From: Methylobacterium sp. | Lineage (GTDB): Bacteria > Pseudomonadota > Alphaproteobacteria > Rhizobiales > Beijerinckiaceae | Assembly: GCA_020253445.1 (NCBI GenBank) | Contig: JADCBP010000001.1 | Span: 186,001-250,000, forward strand | Length of the DNA stretch: 64,000 nt | Direction: 5' to 3' | Shown here: positions 56,697 through 64,000 of the stretch, one piece after another | Numbering within the stretch: the stretch's first letter is position 1 | Layout: each line of letters begins with the position of its first letter | The notes under the pieces: generated by a model | The model's database searches: none | Seen by the model: only the letters and a program-made list of their open reading frames with translations | What the model was told of the DNA's origin: nothing | Translations under genes and position numbers: made by a program

Positions 56697-57719
56697 TCAG
56701 CGTCTCAGTTCATCGCAAACGATTTTCGCGCCCTGCGCAAGGCTCGCGAGCTTTCCGTAAGCGACATTGCGTGACATCGGGGCCATGCCGCAATTCGTGC
56801 AGGGGAAAAGCTTCTCGGGTGCCACAAACTTCATGGCCTCGCGGATGGTGGCGGCCACCTGCTCTGGCGTTTCGATATCATTCGAGGCGACATCGATGCA
56901 GCCCACCAGCACATCCTTGCCGTCGAGCAGCTTGATCAAGTCCATCGGGACCCGGGAGTTCCGGCACTCCAGGCTCACCTGCCGGATGGAGGAGCGCGCG
57001 ATGACCGGGAAGGTCTCCTCGTAGTGGCGCCAGGAGCCGCCGAGCGTCGCCTTCCAGTCGATATTGGCCTTGATCCCGTAGCCGTAGCAGATATGCACGG
57101 CGGTGGTGCAGGTGAGGCCCTTGGCGGCGCGCTCGAGCGCTGCCATGCCCCATTCCGCCACCTGCGGCATGTAGACGTTCCAGGCCGGTTCATCGAACTG
57201 GATGACATCCACGCCCAAAGCCTGCAATTCGAGGGCCTCCTCGTTCAGAGCCTCGGCGAAGGCGAAAGCGAGATCCTCGCGGCGGCCGTAATGCGCATCG
57301 GCAATGGTATCGACGATGGTCATCGGGCCGGGCAGCGTGAATTTCAGCTCGCGGGTGGTGTTGGCGCGGGCGGCCTCGGCCTCCATGCGGTGCACGGAAC
57401 CCTTGCGGCGGATGGGGCCGGTGACCGTGGGCACATCCGCCTCGTAGCGGTTGTTGCGGATGCCCATGCGGGTCTTCTTTTCCCAGTCGATGCCCTCGAG
57501 ATTGGCCAGGAACCCATGCACGAAATGCTGTCGCGCCTGCTCGCCATCACCCACGATGTCGAGGCCCGCCTCCTCCTGCAGCTTCACCGCGAGGATGGTG
57601 GCGTCACGCTTTCCCTCAGCGAGATCATCGCCCGCGAGCTTCCAGCCGGCCCAGAGCTTCTCCTCCTCCGCGAGCCATCGCGGCTTCGGCAAGGATCCGG
57701 CAAGCGTGGTCTTGAGCAT
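56697..57719 (-). CDS. Short cobalamin-independent methionine synthase-like protein (core-MetE type)
   Basis: 340 residues corresponding to the C-terminal catalytic barrel of MetE only. The N-terminus TTLAGSLPKPRWL, the barrel segment DVIQFDEPAWN, zinc ligands in TTAVHICYGYG (His, Cys) and LFPCTNCGMAPMSRNVA (Cys), plus the glutamate region SLECRNSRVP are all seen. Short MetE forms that act without the folate-binding N-terminal half have been described (core-MetE/MesD classes) and use other methyl donors or partner proteins. A full MetH is also in this window, so the two may be redundant or have different methyl donors. SD-like AGGAG precedes the start. Confidence 0.88.
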   Translation of the reverse strand: MLKTTLAGSLPKPRWLAEEEKLWAGWKLAGDDLAEGKRDATILAVKLQEEAGLDIVGDGEQARQHFVHGFLANLEGIDWEKKTRMGIRNNRYEADVPTVTGPIRRKGSVHRMEAEAARANTTRELKFTLPGPMTIVDTIADAHYGRREDLAFAFAEALNEEALELQALGVDVIQFDEPAWNVYMPQVAEWGMAALERAAKGLTCTTAVHICYGYGIKANIDWKATLGGSWRHYEETFPVIARSSIRQVSLECRNSRVPMDLIKLLDGKDVLVGCIDVASNDIETPEQVAATIREAMKFVAPEKLFPCTNCGMAPMSRNVAYGKLASLAQGAKIVCDELRR

Positions 57720-57769
57720 GGGCTCCTCCTGTTCGGTTTTTCATGAAGGTGGCCGGATGTGGGCGCGGG

Positions 57770-58990
57770 TCAAGCGGGCTGAGGCATCGCCTTCTGGCGC
57801 TTCATGAAGAGCCAGGCGACCACGAGCAGGTTCAGCCCGTTCCACGCCACGCCATTGAGGAAGGCGAGGCGGTAGGAATTCGTCGCGTCGTAGATCAGCC
57901 CGGAGACATAGCCGCCAAAGGCCATGCCGATGATGGTCGAGGCCATCACGAGGCCGATGCGGCTGCCCGCTTCGCGCGCGGGAAGGAATTCCCGGCAGAT
58001 CACCGCATACATCGGCACGATGCCGCCCTGGAACAGGCCGAAAATGCCAGAAATGATGTAGAGCGAGGCGAGCCCATTGAAGAAAAGATAGAGGACGAGC
58101 GCCACGCCCTGCATGATCGAACCGATCAGCAGCGTCGCCGCGCCGCCAATGCGATCCGCGAGAAAACCCGAGCCGATGCGCGAGGCGATACCGAGGAAGA
58201 GCATCAGCGAGAGCATCTCCGCGCCACGCGCGACGCCGTAGCCAAGATCGCCGCAATAAGCCACGATATGCACCTGCGGCATGCTCATCGCCACGCAGCA
58301 GGAGAAACCCGCAACGACGAGCAGCATCTGCAAGGCGCGGGGGGAAAGGCCGAGATCGGCCTGCGCGGCGGCGGCGGCCTGGGTCGCGGCATCAAGCGCG
58401 GTCTTCTCCGGCCGCCGGCGCATCAGGAAGGCCAGCGGCAGGATGGTGACAACGCAGATCGCGGCGATGGCGAGATAGGTGCCGCGCCAGCCCTGGCTCG
58501 GCATGAGCTGGTTCATGAAGAGCGGCCAGATGCTGCCGGCGAGGTAATTCCCGCTCGCGATGATCACCACCGCGACGCCCCGGCGCTTCACGAACCAGTG
58601 CGAGATATCCGCCATCATCGGCGCGAAGCCCGCGCCTGAGCCCATGCCCACGAGGAAATGCAGCAGCGAGACCATCAGCAGGCTGGGTGCCAGCGCGGCG
58701 AGCCCGAAGCCCAGGCCCAGCGAGACGCCCGCAATGATGATCGGCACCACGATGCCCGTGCGATCCGACATCTGCCCCAGCACGATGGTGCCGAAGGCGA
58801 AGCCGAGCATCATCACCGTGTAAGGCAGCGAGGCCGCACCCCGCGCCACCCCGAATTCACTCTGGATGTCGGGCAAGACCACGACCACCGCCCACATGCC
58901 CACGCCGGCAATGGTGGAGATGCCAAGCGCGAGCACGAGCCTCAGCCACGCATAGGAACTGTCGGGTCGCGGGGCAGCGTTGGCAATCAT
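57770..58990 (-). CDS. MFS transporter
   Basis: 406 residues from ATG 58990 (a TTG start 12 codons upstream is possible). Twelve hydrophobic segments are apparent. The motif FGTIVLGQMSDRTGIVVPII between TM2 and TM3 is the MFS loop signature, and SRIGSGFLADRIGGAATLLI is the corresponding loop in the second half. Similarity is to the OFA/monocarboxylate-type permeases by pattern only. Substrate unknown. No regulator is in the same operon. Confidence 0.9.
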   Translation of the reverse strand: MIANAAPRPDSSYAWLRLVLALGISTIAGVGMWAVVVVLPDIQSEFGVARGAASLPYTVMMLGFAFGTIVLGQMSDRTGIVVPIIIAGVSLGLGFGLAALAPSLLMVSLLHFLVGMGSGAGFAPMMADISHWFVKRRGVAVVIIASGNYLAGSIWPLFMNQLMPSQGWRGTYLAIAAICVVTILPLAFLMRRRPEKTALDAATQAAAAAQADLGLSPRALQMLLVVAGFSCCVAMSMPQVHIVAYCGDLGYGVARGAEMLSLMLFLGIASRIGSGFLADRIGGAATLLIGSIMQGVALVLYLFFNGLASLYIISGIFGLFQGGIVPMYAVICREFLPAREAGSRIGLVMASTIIGMAFGGYVSGLIYDATNSYRLAFLNGVAWNGLNLLVVAWLFMKRQKAMPQPA

Positions 58991-59096
58991 GGCGTTCAAG
59001 GTGGCTGGAACGGCTGCGGCGGTCAAATACGAAAAGCGAATGGGTTCATGATCCGCGCCAATGAATGGGAAAGGCGGAACAGACTAGCATGCATGG

Positions 59097-59774
59097 GTGC
59101 TTCTCCTGCCCGGCCCCTCTTCCGTCCGCGTCTCGCTCGCCATGCTTGTGGCGGCAAACCTGCTACCACTTTTCGGCGTGCTGTTCTCCGGCTGGAGCGT
59201 GTTCATCGTGATGAGCCTGTTCTGGCTCGAGAACGTGATCATCGGTGCCTGGAACGTGCCACGCATGGCGACGCAATTGCTGCGCGGGCAATGGGGCGCG
59301 CTGTTCCTGATCCCCTTCTTCATCGTGCATTACGGGCTGTTCTGCGCCATCCATGGCCTCTTCGTGACGGGCATCTTCGGGCATGACCAGCCGATCCCCG
59401 GCGGGAAGATCGAGGCCTCGCCGCTCGCGGCCTTCACGCTGATAGGGCGGCTGATCGAGGCCGATCCGGCGCTGTGGTGGGCAGCCGCGGGGATGGTCGC
59501 GAGCCATGGCGTATCGTTCCTGGTGAATTTCCTCGGGAGCGGGGAATGGAAGCGGGAGGATGCCGGCAGCCTGATGTTCGCGCCCTATCGGCGCGTGATG
59601 GTGCTGCACCTCACCATCCTCGCCGGCGCAGGCGCGATCGCCCTGCTCGGCGCGCCGGTCTGGGGTCTCGTGGTTCTGGTTTTCATCAAGACCGTGGTGG
59701 ATGCGTGGTCGCATCTCGCCGAACGCAATCGGCTCGCCGGCGCGGCTCAGCCGACCGGCCCCGTTGCGCCCTGA
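59097..59774 (+). CDS. DUF6498-type membrane protein
   Basis: 225 residues with about five to six hydrophobic segments: LAMLVAANLLPLFGVLFSGW, VFIVMSLFWLENVIIGAWNV, ALFLIPFFIVHYGLFCAIHG, and LVNFLGSGEWKREDAGSLMF in a conserved loop. The pattern LFWLENVIIGxxN followed by FFxxHYGxFCxxHG fits the DUF6498 family. No biochemical function is known. It precedes the TetR gene by 6 bases, implying cotranscription. Confidence 0.8.
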   Translation: MLLLPGPSSVRVSLAMLVAANLLPLFGVLFSGWSVFIVMSLFWLENVIIGAWNVPRMATQLLRGQWGALFLIPFFIVHYGLFCAIHGLFVTGIFGHDQPIPGGKIEASPLAAFTLIGRLIEADPALWWAAAGMVASHGVSFLVNFLGSGEWKREDAGSLMFAPYRRVMVLHLTILAGAGAIALLGAPVWGLVVLVFIKTVVDAWSHLAERNRLAGAAQPTGPVAP

Positions 59775-59780
59775 GGCCAG

Positions 59781-60440
59781 ATGCCTGATAAGCTCGCGGG
59801 CATGAACTGGGATTCCGATCCTTCCAAGAAGCGCGGCTATCACCACGGCAATCTGCGCGAGGCGCTGATCGAGGCCGCCCTGCGCCTGATCGGCGAGAAG
59901 GGCCCCGCAGGCTTCACCGTGGCGGAGGCCGCGCGCGCCGCGGGCGTTTCCCCGGCAGCACCCTACCGGCATTTCCGCGACCGCGACGAGATGATGGCGG
60001 ATATCGCCCGGCGCGGCTTCGAAAGCTTCGCCGCCCGCCTGCGCAAGGCGTGGGATGGAGGCAAGCCTGATGCCGGCGAGGCCTTCCAGCGCGTGGGCCG
60101 CGCCTATCTCGCCTTCGCGCGGGAGGAGCCGGCGACCTATTCGGCGATGTTCGAAAGCGGGCTTTCCTTCTCAAGCCAGCCGGCCCTGCACGCCGCCTCC
60201 GAACAGGCCTTCGCCGTGCTGCGCGAGGCCTGCGAGGCAGTGATCGCCGGCATGCCCGGCCCGAAGAAGCCGCCAGCGCTGATGGTGGCCTTGCATATCT
60301 GGGCGCAGAGCCACGGCATCGCGAGCCTCTTCGCGCGCGGGGATGCAGCCCGTCGCCCGGTGCCGATGAGCGCGGAGGACCTGCTGGAGGCGTCGGTCCT
60401 CATCTATCTCGATGGTCTCAAGCAGGCCGCAAAGAGCTGA
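59781..60440 (+). CDS. TetR-family regulator with WHG-type C-terminal domain
   Basis: 219 residues. The DNA-binding domain reads YHHGNLREALIEAALRLIGE, then GFTVAEAARAAGVSPAAPYR with HFRDRDEMM. The C-terminal all-helical ligand domain contains the LHIWAQSHGIASLF segment typical of WHG-type regulators. It probably represses neighbouring genes; a palindrome over a promoter 77 bases downstream of its stop is a candidate target. The membrane protein gene precedes it by 6 bases. Confidence 0.9.
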   Translation: MPDKLAGMNWDSDPSKKRGYHHGNLREALIEAALRLIGEKGPAGFTVAEAARAAGVSPAAPYRHFRDRDEMMADIARRGFESFAARLRKAWDGGKPDAGEAFQRVGRAYLAFAREEPATYSAMFESGLSFSSQPALHAASEQAFAVLREACEAVIAGMPGPKKPPALMVALHIWAQSHGIASLFARGDAARRPVPMSAEDLLEASVLIYLDGLKQAAKS

Positions 60441-60487
60441 ATTCAGGCATCTTTCCGCCACCTTTCGAAGATTTCATCCTCCTGGTC

Positions 60488-60541
60488 TTGACCTAGCAGA
60501 AATCGCCTGCCATATATGTAAATGTGATTTACATTCACATT
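60488..60541 (+). promoter_or_regulatory. Predicted promoter of the DUF2852 gene with overlapping palindromes
   Basis: -35 candidate TTGACC (60488-60493), 17-base spacer, -10 region CATATA/TATATG at 60511-60518. A perfect palindrome TGTAAAT-GTG-ATTTACA covers 60517-60533, and a second inverted repeat AATGTGA-N7-TCACATT covers 60521-60541, overlapping it. The AT-rich operator sits directly downstream of the -10 element, a repressor position. Candidate binders are the adjacent TetR product or a CRP/FNR-type protein; both inferred. Confidence 0.55.
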
Positions 60542-60591
60542 TGATGGATCACGAACCCGGGCGCTGATGGCCCATTGATGGAGAGCGACGA

Positions 60592-61065
60592 ATGACTGCG
60601 ATGGTCGAAAGGCTGGATGGCTATGGACGCGGCGGCTGGATTGCCGCGATGGTCCTGGGCTTCGTGCTGTTCTGGCCCGTGGGGCTCGCGATCCTTTTCT
60701 ACATGATCTGGAGTGGACGCATGAGCTGCGGTTACAATTCCACCTGGGGTGGCAATCCGGAGGCGCGCTGGCAGCGCAAGATGGACAAGATGCAGATGAA
60801 GATGGAGCGCTGGAACGAGATGCGCCAACGCTTCTGGGGTGGCAATGGCGGCGGGCAGACCTTCGCCCCCACCGGCAACCGCGCCTTCGATGAATACCGC
60901 TCGGAGACGATCCGCCGGCTGGAAGACGAGGCCCGCGAGTTCAAGGATTTCCTCGAGCGCCTGCGCCACGCCAAGGACAAGGCCGAGTTCGACCAGTTCA
61001 TGGCCGAGCGCCGCAACGCGCCTCCGGAACGGACTGAAGAAGAACATTCTCCTCAGCAGGGTTGA
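60592..61065 (+). CDS. DUF2852 protein
   Basis: 157 residues. One N-terminal membrane segment (GGWIAAMVLGFVLFWPVGLA continuing into ILFYMIW) is followed by a soluble tail: GGNPEARWQRKMDKMQMK and NRAFDEYRSETIRRLEDEAR EFKDFLERLRHAKDKAEF-type helices, the family hallmark. Rhizobial and Brucella relatives are known only as DUF2852. The start has GGAGAG upstream; the gene has its own operator-bearing promoter. Ends 17 bases from the convergent DUF1003 gene. Confidence 0.88.
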   Translation: MTAMVERLDGYGRGGWIAAMVLGFVLFWPVGLAILFYMIWSGRMSCGYNSTWGGNPEARWQRKMDKMQMKMERWNEMRQRFWGGNGGGQTFAPTGNRAFDEYRSETIRRLEDEAREFKDFLERLRHAKDKAEFDQFMAERRNAPPERTEEEHSPQQG

Positions 61066-61082
61066 GCAGTCGTTCTTCCCTC

Positions 61083-61649
61083 TCAGGCGCCCGGAAGCCC
61101 CCTTCCGGGCGTTTCCTCTTGCAGCGGTGGCTGCGACATTTCCAACTTCGCCTCGATGCGTCGGATGGCATCGCCCAGTTCCTCGATACGCGCGCGATCG
61201 AGTTTCTCGTGCAGGGCCATGATTTCCAGTTCCGCCTTGAGATTCACCTCGTAATCGTGGAGAGCCTGCAGCCGGTCACGCGAGGCTTGCCGGTTCTGGC
61301 TCATCATGATGATCGGGGCCTGGATGGCCGCGAGGGTGGAGAGCACGAGGTTCAGGAGGATGAAGGGATAGGGATCGAAGGCTTGCGAGGCGGCCACCAC
61401 ATTCGCGCCCATCCAGATCGCCATCAGCGCGCCGAAGCCGAAGATGAAGGGCCAGGAGCCGCCCCAATACGCCACCTGATCGGCCACGCGCTGGCCAAAA
61501 GTAAGGTTCTGCTCGTAATCCGCGCTCCAGTTTTTCGTGGAGGAGAGGCGCCGGGCAATGCGCTCCAGCACCCGTTTCTCGCGCGCGGGAAGGTCCTCCG
61601 CGCCTTCCGCGATGAGTTGCTCGGCCAGGCGTCGGATGGTCTCGGACAT
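61083..61649 (-). CDS. DUF1003 membrane protein
   Basis: 188 residues. The conserved core is FGQRVADQVAYWGGSWPFIF, then PYPFILLNLVLSTLAAIQAP and IIMMSQNRQASRDRLQALHD, with two membrane segments and a long C-terminal helical part. These exactly match the DUF1003 pattern. Function unknown; family members are often near cation or stress genes. The LysE-type gene lies 14 bases upstream on the same strand. Confidence 0.9.
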   Translation of the reverse strand: MSETIRRLAEQLIAEGAEDLPAREKRVLERIARRLSSTKNWSADYEQNLTFGQRVADQVAYWGGSWPFIFGFGALMAIWMGANVVAASQAFDPYPFILLNLVLSTLAAIQAPIIMMSQNRQASRDRLQALHDYEVNLKAELEIMALHEKLDRARIEELGDAIRRIEAKLEMSQPPLQEETPGRGLPGA

Positions 61650-61663
61650 GGCCCGCTCTCCCC

Positions 61664-62275
61664 TCAGCGGTCCTGCATCGCGAGGCGCGCGCCGAGCGCC
61701 ACGAAGGCCGCCGCAAATCCGCGTCGCAGCCAGGCCATCACGGCGGGACGCGTGATGACATGATCGCGCATCGCCGCCGCAAACAGCCCGTAAAGCGCGA
61801 AAATCACGAAGGTCATACCCATGAACACGCCGGAGAGCGCCAGCATCTCCATTATCGGATGCATCGCATCTTTCGACATGAATTGCGGCAGGAAGGCCAC
61901 GAAGAAGATCGAGAGCTTGGGATTGAGCAGGTTCAGCGCGATGCCATCGATGATCACCCGGCGGGCCGAGCGTTCGGTGTCTTCGCCGCTGATTCGCATC
62001 GCGCCTTTCTCGCGCAGGATCTGCCAGGCCATCCAGAGCAGATAGGCAACACCCGCGTATTTCACGAGATCGAACAGCAGCGCCGAGGCATGCAGCAGGG
62101 CCGCGAGGCCCATCATCGCGGCGGCAAGATGCGGGATGATGCCAAGCGTGCAGGCAAAAGCCGCGAGCACGCTCGCGCGCCCTCCCCGCCCCAGGCCTGT
62201 TGCGATTGTATAGACCGCCCCGGTTCCCGGCGACGCCACGACGATGAAGGTGGTGATCCAGAACTCGATCGTCAT
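61664..62275 (-). CDS. LysE/RhtB-family amino-acid exporter
   Basis: 203 residues from ATG 62275 with AGGAG upstream. Five to six membrane segments. Family motif FIVVASPGTGAVYTIATGLG (usual PGP replaced by PGT) near the N-terminus, VKYAGVAYLLWMAWQILREK, then INGIALNLLNPKLSIFFVAF-type region with the NPK motif. It would export amino acids or related metabolites. Likely cotranscribed with the DUF1003 gene. Confidence 0.9.
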   Translation of the reverse strand: MTIEFWITTFIVVASPGTGAVYTIATGLGRGGRASVLAAFACTLGIIPHLAAAMMGLAALLHASALLFDLVKYAGVAYLLWMAWQILREKGAMRISGEDTERSARRVIIDGIALNLLNPKLSIFFVAFLPQFMSKDAMHPIMEMLALSGVFMGMTFVIFALYGLFAAAMRDHVITRPAVMAWLRRGFAAAFVALGARLAMQDR

Positions 62276-62323
62276 GGGAACTCCTGATGGCATCGACGAG
62301 CCATCAGGTTTTCACGACAGAGC

Positions 62324-64000
<1,677 letters not shown>

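Overview
The window is high-GC DNA with alphaproteobacterial gene content, most likely from a Hyphomicrobiales (Rhizobiales) bacterium. The pointers are an ArsR-methyltransferase/metF/metH operon, an FdsA/NuoEF-fusion formate dehydrogenase like that of methylotrophs, DUF2852 and DUF1003 proteins, a soxBDAG cluster and the general codon style. I cannot name the genus. No rRNA, CRISPR array, prophage, integrase or recognisable transposase was seen. One tRNA gene is present.

Layout. 0-1.8 kb: end of an amidase gene and a trans-3-hydroxyproline dehydratase. 1.8-7.6 kb: methionine operon (ArsR-type regulator/methyltransferase, metF, metH) behind a palindromic operator candidate. 7.6-14.4 kb: metallo-beta-lactamase-fold hydrolase, a small coiled-coil ORF, ettA, a FliK-like/FlhB-like pair, a GlcG-like protein and a one-piece 2Fe-2S/flavin reductase. 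14.6-19 kb: a chemoreceptor-like protein coupled to a periplasmic binding protein, then glpD. 19.3-23.8 kb: RND efflux pump and adaptor. 24-28.6 kb: a complete Liv-type (branched-chain amino-acid class) ABC transporter. 28.9-34.4 kb: NAD-dependent formate dehydrogenase with a LysR regulator.

35-54 kb is an accessory catabolic region, by eye lower in GC than its surroundings. It holds a LysR regulator, a heterotetrameric sarcosine oxidase (soxBDAG), a GST, a creatininase-family amidohydrolase, an XRE-cupin regulator, an M29/NicX-like protein, a VanA-type Rieske oxygenase with its reductase, a DoeB-like deacylase and an ACMSD-type amidohydrolase. It also carries polar-amino-acid ABC transport genes: two binding proteins, three permeases and one ATPase. 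I read it as a dedicated pathway for uptake and stepwise demethylation, deacylation or amide hydrolysis of an N-methylated nitrogen compound. Formaldehyde released by the Rieske and Sox steps would enter folate metabolism (metF/metH) and be oxidised to formate, for which the neighbouring dehydrogenase is the natural sink. The substrate is not identified.

54.4-64 kb: a tRNA with a CAU anticodon on a tRNA-Gln-like body marks the return to chromosomal housekeeping genes: rlpA, a phosphatase, a 2OG-Fe(II) oxygenase-like protein, a thioesterase, a short MetE-like synthase, an MFS transporter, a TetR regulator, DUF2852 and DUF1003 proteins, a LysE exporter and rpoD (truncated by the window end).

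A dispersed palindromic repeat family built on GCATTTTC...GAAAATGC arms occurs five times (14.4, 19.1, 34.9, 46.3 and 54.1 kb), always between genes or over stop codons. Three of the copies lie at or within the borders of the catabolic region.
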